Below, piece by piece: positions 50,201 to 60,295 of a stretch of DNA of 64,000 nt. The notes below the pieces were generated by a model that was not told where the DNA came from, did not search any database, and saw only the letters and a list, made by a program, of their open reading frames with translations. The first letter of the stretch is position 1. Every line of letters starts with the position of its first letter. A program made the translations under genes and the position numbers. Source of the stretch: Acanthaster planci (lineage: Eukaryota; Echinodermata; Asteroidea; Valvatida; Acanthasteridae); contig NW_019091368.1 of assembly GCF_001949145.1 (NCBI RefSeq), forward strand, positions 2,736,859 through 2,800,858. Direction: 5' to 3'.

Positions 50201-53200
50201 CCAACTGAGAGTCAAATCACAGCTAGTGATGGATGAAAAGTAACAAAGGAATACCTTTGTTGCAGTTCTTCTAAACAGCTCTTTCACTTGACCTGGGAAT
50301 GGATGATTTTGGAAATAACTGATGGCTTGTGGTGGCATGATTATGTCCCCTGCTGAACCAATTCATTTTTTTCCCCTGGCAATAGCTGTGTTTATTGCAA
50401 ACCCGAACCAGATATGTACCTGCACTGCCTTGTAGACTTGGTCCACTGTGGCCGGGTCCAAAATGCCCCCTAGATGAGCAAACAGCTGTCGTGTCAGGTA
50501 AGATGCCGCTAAGCTTGCAATCTGTCAAAATGAACCAAAAGAAAACAGAAGAAAAAAAGTGGGACGCTGCGTATTTAAAATTCACCACGGAACTCATGGA
50601 GAATAAGTTGCATGAACTTCACTTTGTGCGACCTGATATTTAACTATGGGTTGCTCAATATTCAAAATTAAAAGTCTAAACCACAGTGAAAAAAAAAACC
50701 ATCAAAGCTGACAGTCGAATTCCAATCTCACATTAGTTCAAACTTTTCCGTGTAAGCACAACACAATTAGAAATTGATTCTAGATTAAAGCAACATGCTA
50801 TTTATTCAACCAATATTTATTGCGACATGTACATTTGTACATGTACGAAAGTGAAAATGATGACCATGGTTTCACGCAGTCAATGTACATTGTACATAGG
50901 TGTGAGCAGGCCTTCCCCTGTGTGTGGTCCCCGTCCCCTGGTGACAATACCTGCGCACATGCACATGTAGTACCCTATGCACAGCCAACAGCATTAATTT
51001 TTGGTTTCCACACCTGGTTACATGTATTAAATAACAATGACTTTGAATCTTCGGTTCAAGCGGGCAAGTAACAGGCAATATGCCCTGGGATTTGAAGCAC
51101 AATGAACTCCCCATTTGAGCCAAAAATTGACCAAGAACCAGGAGTCACATCAACTCTACTCTCCGGAAATATCGTACACTGTACCTTAAAAATGGTCATG
51201 CACATCCAGGATCCTGCATGAAATGCAATCATTTAAACTACCACCAAATTACATGTACTGCTCCACAAATGTTGAATCACTCCTCAAACTTTGTCTGACT
51301 GATGACTGCCCTACGTGGTTCACCCCATTGCTACTGCTAGGATAACACACTGGCTATAAATGGAAGGCTGTCGCTTAAGATGGTGAATCATGCCCTCAAA
51401 CTCAAAACTTCCAATTTCTGTCTCTCTGAAAAAAAGTCTGCGTGTATGCATGTTTGAATAGAACTAGCATAAAAACTGGCCATTTACGGAAGGTCTCCAC
51501 GAAGAAAGAAGCATGTCCCTTCAAGTATGCTTTTTTTAGGAAATTCTGTCGGCGCCTGACACACATTTGTGTCAACTTTTGGCTGTTCCTGCCAGTCGCA
51601 TCCTGGCAAGCCAGTCCCGAGAGTGGCAACCAGTTGAATCATACCCACATCCAAGGAATCGGCAAAGAGCTAGGGTTATCGGTGTCAGACATCCATGTAC
51701 GCATGCATGCAACGTGAACGTCAAGAAGTTTAAGAACAGGGCACACAATGGTGGGGGGGGGAATATGCTAGACTATGCAGGAGACAGGAGAAGGCTGTGT
51801 TATTTCAAATACATGCCTTTATGCTATTATTTTCAGATTTTTGACCATTAAACACTGACTCGTCAAAAAAGTACCTTGCTGTTGACTCCTCAAACTACCG
51901 ATAGTTGGAACTTCAAGGAAAGGGGGGGAGGGAGGGATAAACATAATCCCACCCTTCCCCATGCATAACCTCTAGGCCCATAAAGCAAATGGTGAATCAA
52001 GAAAATTAATGGTCTGGCTCTGCCTTGAAAGCAGTTTCTTATGAAATTCTCCATGGACTAGCTTGAGTTTTATTGTGTGTCAACAAAAGATCTATGTGAA
52101 GTTGCATGTACATGCTCATGGTTTTGGACGTTACATACATGTACATGGATACCAGTACATGTACAGGTATGAAGGATATACATTTTTCCGGAGTCAGTTT
52201 CTTTCCTGTGAACTGCAAAACACAAAGATACCGACAGTAAGCACTTTCTCAACATCTGCATCGTACGATCTGTGTTACAAGTACTGAACTTTTACGTTCG
52301 AATTACAGCCTACTTGTGCTGACCAAGATGACAGTGTGCTGAGAATAAACAGATAAACTGAGGTGGCTATTGACGTATCAAATGTGCTGGAGAATGAAAC
52401 CGGTTGTAGCCATGCTAGGGGGAGATTTCCCACAGAGTTGGTTGTTTCCTGGTACTCCGCTGAGCTCATTTCCTGTTACTTGTGCTTTGTAATGTACCAT
52501 GCCTGAACGTGTAGATGCGCTGTCACAGCACGGCTGGTGTGTTTAAAATCAGGTTTTTAGAAGCAATGATGAAATCATCTGCTTAATATTCTCAACTTGG
52601 GTTGTAAGGCAAATCGATTTCACTTTTCATTTCATTTTATTTTTTTCAGCGACAGGACAAAAATCACTTTGGTTGGAAACCACACCTTCAATGTATTTCA
52701 GGAGGCCATTTTAAAGTACTATGAATGCAGAGAATGGAAAGTACCAGCTCTGTACTGCACTGTACTGCACAAATCTAAACTTTTCAATCCCAACAACCAA
52801 AAGGTTAAATGAATTCTCATTTTTTTCTGTACAGGTATAACACTGTGGACGAAGATACATGTACAAAGTGCACAGGGCAACGGTCATTTCTCCTTGTTTC
52901 GGACAGGTCGGTGACCCTACTCAATAACAGGAAAGAGTAAAGGTTATCCCGGGAGGTGAAATTGGAGGAGGTTGCCGGGACAAAGATGGATCACTGGACA
53001 GTATGGGAAGGAAACAATTTAAATGCAGCTTTATTTTAAGGTTGGAGTACTGCAGGGGAGTCACTCACCTGTGCACATTATCCAAGCAAAACTTGTAATT
53101 GACACTTTAAACTTCAACACAATCTTGACAGCAAAGTTCTCAAACATTGTCAAACAAGCAATTCCATCTTCAGAAGTTTGTGTTGGATGAATAAGAGCAA

Positions 53201-54740
53201 TGGTTTCTTGTATTTAGTTCTTACATCTTGAGAGCATTTTCCCAACCAGTCAAGGCCTTCTATCCTTCTTTGAGGCCTTTACTTTATCAACAGCTTTCTG
53301 AATCAAAAATAAGTCTGACAAACCCAGAAATTACAACCTAATTCTCAATTTTGATTCCTGTTGTATTAGGTCAGAATTAGGAAAAAAAATAGGAGCATGG
53401 CCTGCAACCTGTTTCCCAGACTGAGGAAAATCAAAGAAATCCACATAATCCCATTGTTACATTACAGCATAAGCTGCGCGTAAGGACTGTACAAAACTCC
53501 ATACACAATCATTCATTCATAACATTTTGCGTTGGTGAGAAAAAAAATCCTCAATGAAATGATTCCTTGTCTTGTGGGCATAAAACAATTTAGGACTGTG
53601 TGCTCCAACATGTTTGGATTGTACTAGACAAATAACATTTCTCAGCAGTGTTGTTCTCTAGTCAATCACAGGTCCCTGCAAGTCTGTCATAAGCCATTCT
53701 TCTAAGTCATAAGCCATTCCAAGTCTATCTGTGAACAGTCTGAAGCCAAATCACAGGCTATTCAAATAGCATTACTCTCTCTGTTACTTGTGGCTGGTCT
53801 CATGAGAGGACTTCTGACTAGACTTGTAAGACAACTTGTGGTGGATACAACTTCGGCACCCATTCTTTGAAGCGTAAAAAAAAAATTGACCATCTGCTCA
53901 CCTCCTCTGGCTTGCTGAGATGCTGCAGCATTTCCTTGGTTAACGCCGTCTCTGACACCACGCACCAGCTGTCCAGGTTGAGCGAGTCGGGCCTGGACGA
54001 GCAGGCCGATGACGGCTCATAGTTATCACCATCATTGCCATTGTCATCATCGATGAGACCTTGGCCGGCATCCTGCAGCAGTGGTGGCCCAGAATCCTCC
54101 ATCATCAACACCTTCTCGGCAGTGGACATGGTCAGCACCATGGGCACGTTGGCCGCGAGATTTGCTGCAGGATGGGAAAAAAAGAAATGAAACCAAAAAA
54201 GTTGTGAGAAACATTTCATCTGGGAGGTGAAATGATGCTAAATCCAATTTTCAGAGAAATTTCTACATGTGAGGTCCAAACAAATGGCCACTTGACATTC
54301 AAATAAGTTTGGATACACTGCGCAAGATATTGTTCTAACAGAAAGGGGGGGCCAAATATTTTGTATGATAGTTAGCATAATATTTCCACTGGGGCTTCAT
54401 CAATCATGACAATTAACAGGGTACCCTGTACATGTACGTGTATACTGTACATCAGGTCAAAGTATCAGCTTTCATAAAGGCACTTCATGTAAATGCAGAG
54501 GGAGCAAAACACACTCCGAAATTTATCAGATAGCTCAAACAGAGTGCAAAACAGCAAAGATAGGAATAACCGACTGTTTTCCTTTGGTGACAGTGAGTTG
54601 GATGGATCATCCTGGATACCGGCTGGAGACATCTCGTCATGCCTCCTGGGTCTCCTCCAAAAGACATTCCTCAGGAAGGACCGGATCCGTCTAGCAAAGG
54701 AGGCGGAATGATACCGCAGGGCCCGCTGGCACGATGACAT
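23033..54740 (-). CDS. ARM-repeat / PP1-docking / katanin-con80-like protein, complete 11-exon gene, unnamed
   Basis: Exons in coding order: 54740-54620, 54164-53902, 50521-50420, 49110-48925, 41143-40943, 39444-39297, 34834-34654, 30556-28456, 27854-27634, 24100-23946, 23238-23033. All splice sites are GT-AG and every phase joins to 3885 nt (1294 aa). An in-frame TAA precedes the ATG by five codons. Residues 129-401 form amphipathic helices of ARM/HEAT type (GCQVLEPLAK, SGIEVLLKTLEAH, VFVVLANLTS). Residues 401-1101 are a Ser/Asp/Glu-rich, probably disordered linker starting with SILK (415-418) and RVTF (431-434), the two classical PP1 docking motifs in the usual order. Residues 1102-1294 resemble katanin p80 con80: helix LWVNKQCVEAL, then W-T-SILNVLA, KWTLSLTAQVLPIIDRLF, FRDDCRTCFLWLNKLY and LLHLSLLSSL. 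I infer a PP1-linked regulator of microtubule severing. Gene structure is strong; function is inference. Confidence 0.82.
23946..24100 (-). CDS. ARM/con80 gene exon 10 (residues 1175-1226)
   Basis: The acceptor is TGTGTAAAG and the donor GGAG|GTAAAG. SKWTLSLTAQVLPIIDRLF aligns by eye with katanin p80 LWTLDLCTSVLPLIQKLL, the con80 core. Confidence 0.87.
25869..26228. repeat. Two-copy tandem duplication, period about 173 bp
   Basis: Copy 1 starts AACTGCCACGTAACCCGCTG at 25869 and copy 2 starts with the same 20 bases at 26042. They are highly similar, with small indels, through GAGCTGCTTGGACATGCACA. Intronic. Confidence 0.85.
27634..27854 (-). CDS. ARM/con80 gene exon 9 (residues 1102-1174)
   Basis: The acceptor is CATTTGCCAG and the donor GGAAGA|GTAAGT, phase 2. 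It opens the con80-like domain with TVCTLWVNKQCVEALVTF and ends TSILNVLATEE. Confidence 0.88.
27893..28065. repeat. Four-copy 43-bp tandem repeat just upstream of an exon acceptor
   Basis: Units start at 27893, 27936, 27979 and 28022 (GCCTCTACACCAGCAAACAG). Read on the minus, coding strand, each unit has TTTCTTTGCCCTTAG or the variant TTCCTTTGCCCTTAG (TTAC in one), an acceptor-like signal. The array is 38-211 nt from the real acceptor of exon 9. Confidence 0.9.
28456..30556 (-). CDS. ARM/con80 gene exon 8, 2.1 kb linker exon (residues 401-1101)
   Basis: The acceptor is TGGTTCTAG and the donor ACAGAG|GTAAGC. It holds SILK at 415-418 and RVTF at 431-434 (genomic about 30458-30470), an acidic SDSDSDDS patch, many SP/TP sites, and a basic-aromatic segment (PPPKPRRTWYYRSS) near the middle of its C-terminal half. 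No folded domain is recognised. Confidence 0.9.
31211..31290. repeat. Four-copy 20-bp tandem repeat
   Basis: The unit GTGCTTGTTTCTGAACTGAA starts at 31211, 31231, 31251 and 31271 (one A/T change in the first copy). Intronic. Confidence 0.93.
33976..34074. repeat. Two adjacent hairpins, the second a perfect 23-bp stem
   Basis: GAGACTGC pairs with GCAGTCTC around 33976-34007. Then 34011-34033 is the exact reverse complement of 34052-34074, with an 18-nt loop. The arms contain GTAGCACATTTGAAAATTTG. Intronic. Confidence 0.9.
34654..34834 (-). CDS. ARM/con80 gene exon 7 (residues 341-400)
   Basis: The acceptor is CCGACCCAG and the donor CTCGAG|GTAAAC, phase 2. It encodes the last helical segment (EKLVMMSMAVTDYIKENGLV). 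Confidence 0.85.
34895..35420. mobile_element. piggyBac-like MITE, copy B (526 bp)
   Basis: It is flanked by exact TTAA on both sides (34895-34898, 35417-35420). The ends are CCATATCCTGCCGGG and, inverted, CCGTTTCCTGCTGGG. It shares its left half and its right-terminal CACCCAGCAG-type sequence with copy A. It sits 60 bp upstream, on the coding strand, of exon 7's acceptor. Confidence 0.75.
36793..36920 (+). mobile_element. Degraded tRNA-derived SINE
   Basis: It has a box-A-like CAGTGGTCAACACGG, a box-B-like GGTCAAAGGTTCACATC, then an AAAGGCAAGGCACTGCTTTC tail resembling the copy at 6905-7095. Intronic. Confidence 0.5.
39297..39444 (-). CDS. ARM/con80 gene exon 6 (residues 292-340)
   Basis: The acceptor is TGTCACAG and the donor CAAG|GTGCGT, phase 0 in and 1 out. 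It encodes a full ARM-like unit (SGIEVLLKTLEAHINDATI, VVLANLTS). Confidence 0.88.
40943..41143 (-). CDS. ARM/con80 gene exon 5 (residues 225-291)
   Basis: The acceptor is CCTCCTATAG and the donor CAAAAG|GTGATT. The pattern H-x-G-S-A-E-I-Q-x-x-G-C-x-V-L is that of an ARM-repeat third helix. Confidence 0.88.
41144..48924 (-). other. Largest intron (7.8 kb) of the ARM/con80 gene
   Basis: No nested gene is supported. It holds many TACATGTA tracts (near 42252, 43600-43640, 43870, 46180, 47160-47215) and homopolymer runs. The longest frame (44606-45055, plus) lacks splice or protein signals. Confidence 0.55.
48925..49110 (-). CDS. ARM/con80 gene exon 4 (residues 163-224)
   Basis: The acceptor is GTCCTCTCAG and the donor CACCG|GTAAGT. 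It encodes an acidic segment (ELNEEQDREERPE), then the helix KAVIKVLLDLLMFSP. Confidence 0.85.
50420..50521 (-). CDS. ARM/con80 gene exon 3 (residues 129-162)
   Basis: The acceptor is TTTTGACAG and the donor GTGCAG|GTACAT. It is exactly 34 codons, phase 0 on both sides, and encodes a helix pair (IASLAASYLTRQLFAHLGGI). Confidence 0.8.
53902..54164 (-). CDS. ARM/con80 gene exon 2 (residues 41-128)
   Basis: The acceptor is CATCCTGCAG and the donor GAGGAG|GTGAGC. An acidic stretch (IDDDNGNDGDN) is followed by a helix ending LQHLSKPEE that leads into the repeat region. Confidence 0.83.
54620..54740 (-). CDS. ARM/con80 gene exon 1 (residues 1-40)
   Basis: It starts at an ATG 30-60 bp below a TATA box. 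It is basic (FARRIRSFLRNVFWRRPRRH), possibly a membrane-binding or nuclear-localisation-like helix. The donor GCCG|GTATCC is modest, but its phase 1 fits exon 2. Confidence 0.7.
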
Positions 54741-54797
54741 GTTGGACTGCTTCGGTTACAGTGCAACAAGAATGGGAGATTTCTCTGTGATCTCGAC

Positions 54798-54809
54798 TTT
54801 TTATATATA
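54798..54809 (-). promoter_or_regulatory. TATA box of the ARM/con80 gene
   Basis: The minus strand reads GGTATATATAAAAAGTC, a near-consensus TATA box. A start about 30 nt downstream (around 54770) would give a 5' UTR of roughly 30 nt before the ATG at 54740. No intron is needed between them. Confidence 0.55.
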
Positions 54810-55352
54810 CCGGTATTATTCCAATACGAAAATTCAACAGAAACTGTGTGGAATTCCTCCTAGCACTGTTGTTCTCGGCATCATAAGATTTATGACTTTC
54901 AACACGGATAAACCAAATAAACAACTGAGTTTCACCACAGGTCACATCAACATGATGTTCCATGTACATACAATGTACATCACGTACTGTCCCTACAATG
55001 GCCATTTGTTTCTGATTTAAAAAAAAAACATTAGTCAACCTTTCATTTCACTTTCACTGTACCTTCCACACGTACACGTATCAGTTTATCATTGGACTTT
55101 GTTTGATGAAGCAGTTGTTAAAGGTACATTCTACATTTGCAGCTGTCCAGGAAGAACAAGTGCAAGTAACTAACGAAACTATTGCTGAAAAGCTTTCTGG
55201 TTTAAAGATAGTTATGGGACTATACTCCCTGTGAAGGACTTTTTTCAGGCAAGTTGTCATTTAGAAAGAAAGACCATTTCCAATGATGTCTTGAAAGACA
55301 CAATTTTGGGAAATTGCTATTAAATGAGCGGTTTGTTTTTAATTAACCCTAA

Positions 55353-56016
55353 NNNNNNNNNNNNNNNNNNNNNNNNNNNNNNNNNNNNNNNNNNNNNNNN
55401 NNNNNNNNNNNNNNNNNNNNNNNNNNNNNNNNNNNNNNNNNNNNNNNNNNNNNNNNNNNNNNNNNNNNNNNNNNNNNNNNNNNNNNNNNNNNNNNNNNNN
55501 NNNNNNNNNNNNNNNNNNNNNNNNNNNNNNNNNNNNNNNNNNNNNNNNNNNNNNNNNNNNNNNNNNNNNNNNNNNNNNNNNNNNNNNNNNNNNNNNNNNN
55601 NNNNNNNNNNNNNNNNNNNNNNNNNNNNNNNNNNNNNNNNNNNNNNNNNNNNNNNNNNNNNNNNNNNNNNNNNNNNNNNNNNNNNNNNNNNNNNNNNNNN
55701 NNNNNNNNNNNNNNNNNNNNNNNNNNNNNNNNNNNNNNNNNNNNNNNNNNNNNNNNNNNNNNNNNNNNNNNNNNNNNNNNNNNNNNNNNNNNNNNNNNNN
55801 NNNNNNNNNNNNNNNNNNNNNNNNNNNNNNNNNNNNNNNNNNNNNNNNNNNNNNNNNNNNNNNNNNNNNNNNNNNNNNNNNNNNNNNNNNNNNNNNNNNN
55901 NNNNNNNNNNNNNNNNNNNNNNNNNNNNNNNNNNNNNNNNNNNNNNNNNNNNNNNNNNNNNNNNNNNNNNNNNNNNNNNNNNNNNNNNNNNNNNNNNNNN
56001 NNNNNNNNNNNNNNNN
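55353..56016. other. Assembly gap (664 N)
   Basis: The run of N is continuous. Any frame translated across it as X is an artefact. Confidence 1.
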
Positions 56017-56447
56017 CTGAGCTCAAACTTTATAAGGTTAACGGTAATGCACCCTCCTTTAGATTTCAAGCGCTTTTGTTGCCACAAACGAACACACTGC
56101 ACAAATGACAACTGGAAGACTGTGCACAAACTCACTGCCAGTAGCCTGGTACAGTGGTTTTTCCAAAATGAAAAAGAATAGTGACATCATTTGAGCATTA
56201 TTTTTGACAAGTCGTTTTGTTTACTTTGTTGAACACCGGATGACCCATTCTCCTCAAATATCAAGCACACATCAAGCATTGATCACACTGAAAAACACAT
56301 CTGCGAATGATCAATTATTCAGAGATATCAAACTGAGTACTGTCTTTAAGGACATGACTACTGTCACTGGTGGTATCAATAAAATGAAAACTGTTGTACA
56401 GGCCTATTCGGAAACACTTTGGAAATTCATTACCAGTAGCTGTTGAG

Positions 56448-56538
56448 CTTATTTTTATAATTTCCACTGAAGTAATGAAAGTATTCCATCAGAACTTATT
56501 TTTATAATTTCCACTGAAGTAATGAAAGTATTCCATCA
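56448..56538. repeat. Two-copy 47-bp tandem duplication
   Basis: CTTATTTTTATAATTTCCAC begins at 56448 and again at 56495, and identity continues through GTATTCCATCA. Near-perfect, so recent. Confidence 0.93.
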
Positions 56539-58143
56539 TTTATTAAATATCATAAAATAGAGAAACTTACTTTCACTAATCAACTGCATTTAAGCTATAT
56601 TTGATCCAAAGTTAGTCTCGGGACAGTTTGATGGCCAAAACCAACGTTAAAACTACAGTGGCTCGTCCGATGGAGTCATCCAATAGTCCAGAGTCAGTTA
56701 CAGGTACATCCAGCGAGGTTATAATCCACAACTATGTACATGTATAATCCAACTCCTGATTTGGCATGTAGGAACAGGCTTGTTGGAACGGGGAGGAAGA
56801 GGGAGAAGGGAGGGAGTCATGCAGGCTCGTGTTCAGCAGGGAGGCACGGGCACCTTTCCTCTCAGGAAGCATTGCAGCAACTGACGGTGGGGCTGATCCT
56901 GACTGGCTAGCAAGGGCCCTTGCTGACCTCGCTCTGTTACCAGCAGGCAGCGATGACTAACTGTGCTTATGAATCCCCGTCACCCCCATCTGACGACGTG
57001 GATGCAGTGACGGGCCCCAAATGTTTTAAAGGGGCTTTCGATGATGAGTTGAGTGGGAGTGCTACGAAGCATGCCATGTTTACGAGGAAAAATGTATCAT
57101 TTGCAAGGAGTCAGCTGTACACACGACAGTATGAAAAAAGTACCAGATGCACGGGATATCACTTACATGTAAATGTCCTTATACTGGATACATAATTGTT
57201 ACATTCCTAATCTCCAACAACAGATCAAACTTAATTTTTTTTTTTGAATAAAAGAATAATAAAACTTTTAATAAAAGAAGTTCAGTTGAAGAAGATTCTT
57301 CCTCCAGCAAAGAGAAGTCATGGTTCTGGTATTTTCTCGACCCACTGGTCTGCTAACAGGCTGCAATCACAGGGGAGATACTCGCTAGTTAAATAATTTT
57401 GTTCCTGCATTGCGGGGATACACTTTTTCCAACCATATTTCATTCTTGAATTCTTTGCAATGTTCTACAGCACTTTTCTCATCATTTCGTCAAAAACAGC
57501 ACAATGGGCTAATAAGTCAGTAGTTGTATTCCAAACTGATTTTTGTTGGCCCTGAATATGAACTTCTTTCTGTAGGGTTCCAAACTTCGCTTCATTTCAA
57601 AATTGTCACCATATACATGTAGCCTTGAAAACGGTGAATGTTCTTTGCTAATACTAAGTGGAATAATAAAGAACAAGAGTTCAAGGGATAGATACACGTA
57701 TTTTATGCAAATCCACCAAACCAGTACCCACATGAAAACAAGGTGCTGATTTCAGACCCTCTTCCCACAAATAGTGTTCCCTTGTGTACCAATACTAACA
57801 GGGTTTATGGGTCATGGGAGGGGTTATTTGGTTCTTTTTTTGTTTTTTAATTGGGGGGTATACATGTACATGTACACTAAAACACGTACCCTTTCTTCAA
57901 AAATGAATTCAGGAATAGTGAGATGATAAGTGTTTATGCATGGATGAAAACTTATGTCCTCCGATGTCAAAATAGAAATCTTGAATAACAGCTGCCTGGG
58001 GGTGCCTTGTCTAACTAACTAGGATAACTTCTTCAAGCTGGATTTTTGAAGATGTTTTTCTGGACTGTTCCTGTTCATTTTGCCACAGATAACCTTGACT
58101 CCAAAATGCCTCTGAAATTGTTTTTCAGAGAGGGGAAAACATT

Positions 58144-58402
58144 GTGTGGACGTGTGCGAGTCCACACTACTCCATCGCACCCAACATTATGTGGACTTCT
58201 TTTGTGAAGAGGTCCACACTATGTATGCCACGCCTGCACACAAGCGTGTACACACACACCAACATCTGTATCCTTGTGGAGACAACGCTGTCTTCTCGCG
58301 TGCTCAAATACGGTACCTTGTGGAGACCTGTGGAGAACCAGGACAGCAAGATGAAAGGTTTCCACAAGACAATTCTTAAAGTATGTAAAGGTCTCCACAA
58401 GG
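58144..58402. repeat. Cluster of TGTGGA-based inverted repeats
   Basis: GTGTGGAC/GTCCACAC pair at 58144-58151 and 58160-58167. GTGGAC/GTCCAC pair at 58191-58196 and 58212-58217. CCTTGTGGAGACC/GGTCTCCACAAGG pair at 58316-58328 and 58390-58402. A further CCTTGTGGAGAC lies at 58272. Confidence 0.8.
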
Positions 58403-58806
58403 ATTTCCTGACGTAGATAATTGGAAATTACTCAAGCAGAGGAATTTTTAATGTGCAATTATCATTAGCGAATTGAAAAGTGCATTCGGTTGAAATTTCA
58501 ACCCAGGAAAATAACTCTGGTTCAAATGAGAGCATTTTGAAAACAGCATTTATATTACACACAAGTATTTTAAACATGAGTTTCCCAGTGAAATAGGGCA
58601 CAAACTACTGATCAAGCAAAAAACCTCCAAAAAATGCAAAAAATATGCGCATGGTCGACAATAGTGACCATGTTAAAATGTTAAGAGGCAATCCATAGAG
58701 TCCTCCTGCTCTTAGCAGTACAAGTCCGGTACCGGTACACGCTACAAGTCTGGGACTAAAAAAGAGACTCAAAACAATTAGTCCTATAACACCCCAACTA
58801 TAGGCT

Positions 58807-59267
58807 GAGTTCGGGCGGCTTGTTCTCATATGTTCAGGAACAGCTCGATTTGTTGTTCGTGGGTCGGCCGCTCGAACGCCGGGAACAAACAACCGGTTAC
58901 CGATGGTAGTTAGTGACAAGCAACATGCAACACAGCGGCGTCCATGTAGGCTACGTTATTCGAGAGTTTATGTCTGGATGGGCTGAATTCTTTTCTATAT
59001 AAACAGGAACATTCATTTCTGTGTTACGGAAAATAATTAATGTTAATTTTGCAAAACTCCCCATTGTCTATGGCTTTGGAAGCCATCTCTCTACTTTTTC
59101 CAGCTGTTCAAAAATCAAATTCTCACGAGTTTTCCCATGTGTTCCTGTAAAACCCTGACGAGGAGGTGGTGTGTGATCCTGTTCCGAGAACAGTGTTCTT
59201 GAGTCGTGTTCCCGCCGTTCGAGCGAGAGAACAAGAAACCCGTGTCAAGAACAAGCCGCCCGAACTC
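58807..59267. mobile_element. MITE with 20-bp perfect terminal inverted repeats
   Basis: GAGTTCGGGCGGCTTGTTCT at 58807-58826 is exactly inverted at 59248-59267. A second inverted block (CTCGAACGCCGGGAACA near 58870 against TGTTCCCGCCGTTCGAG near 59206) lies inside. It is 461 bp with no transposase. The outer ACTATAGG/CCATAGT words may extend the TIR. Confidence 0.7.
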
Positions 59268-60193
59268 GACCATAGTGTCAGTCCCAGTCCCAATTATACT
59301 TAGTGCTGCAGCTGGGCTGGCCCAACTATTGTCGGCCAATATAATTTCTCTGCCCTTCTCAAAGTTTATACAGTTCACACCTGACATAAATTCATCTAAA
59401 ATATGGCATTTCATCTGCTAAACCTCTTTTCTATAAGCAAGAGTTGTTGATGTAACAAAATGACTTTGGCACATGCTATGGAACATGCACACACTGGACC
59501 CCTGTGCTGTAGTTGGGCTGGCCCAACAACTATAGCACTATTGTATAGGCCTGGTTGGGACGCATCCCAATATACACAGTTCGAACAGTCCCAACTACAT
59601 GTACATGTATAGGTCTACATGGCCTAGTTGGGGCGTAACATTCCCAAGCTGATTCACTGGACTTTTTTCAATAAAAATCAAGATGCAATGGACATTGTGG
59701 AAATTGACCAAATCACTTTTGCAGGTTTAATTTTTTAAGGCGTATGTAAATTTCGTGACCCCTTCCCTATACAGAAGGAAGAATTAGATTAAACTTTCAG
59801 ACTCACCAAACTAGATGGCAATGACATAAATTTGTCAACTGCAGGGTTCATTTTGTAGAAAGAAGGCAAGGTAGATTTTTAAGGGAAATCATGAGGTAAA
59901 AACAACATCGACACAAAAATGGCACGCACACATCCACTGAAAATAAACATGGCGATAATGTCAAAACGTGCCTGGTAGAGTGTCTCTCATTGGTACATGA
60001 AAAGTTTCAGGAGAAAGCTGAGCTCTGATTGGTCGAGCTGATTAGGAATGAGGGTATTGAAGGTAACACCCAGACCGTACACATATGCGTCCACATGGCA
60101 ATATTATACAGAGAAATATGGAAGGGCTGCGTAGCACCATGAGCAGAATATTGACAAGAACATCAGCTCTACTTAGCTCTTCTGATACTGACT

Positions 60194-60295
60194 GAGTGGA
60201 GCGTTAGTATTCCTCTTTTTCAAATTTTGGAGACGTAGGCCTATGACCGATCCCGTCCAAAATTCGAAAAAGAGCCTACAATTAACGCTCCACTC
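60194..60295. mobile_element. Fold-back miniature element (102 bp)
   Basis: GAGTGGAGCGTTA at 60194 pairs exactly with TAACGCTCCACTC ending 60295. Pairing resumes through CTCTTTTTC/GAAAAAGAG and AATTTTGGA/TCCAAAATT, so nearly the whole element folds into one hairpin. Confidence 0.75.

Noticed and set aside
55320-56181. Long open frames of 225-285 codons on both strands
   Set aside because: They span the 664-base N gap and are translated as X; they carry no coding evidence.
56920-57195. 91-codon plus-strand frame with an acidic, Ser/Pro-rich start
   Set aside because: A possible first exon, but no clear donor or homologue, and it sits in repeat-rich intergenic DNA.
58605-58919. 104-codon minus-strand frame with a hydrophobic segment
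   Set aside because: It overlaps the left TIR of the 58807-59267 element, so its composition reflects the repeat.
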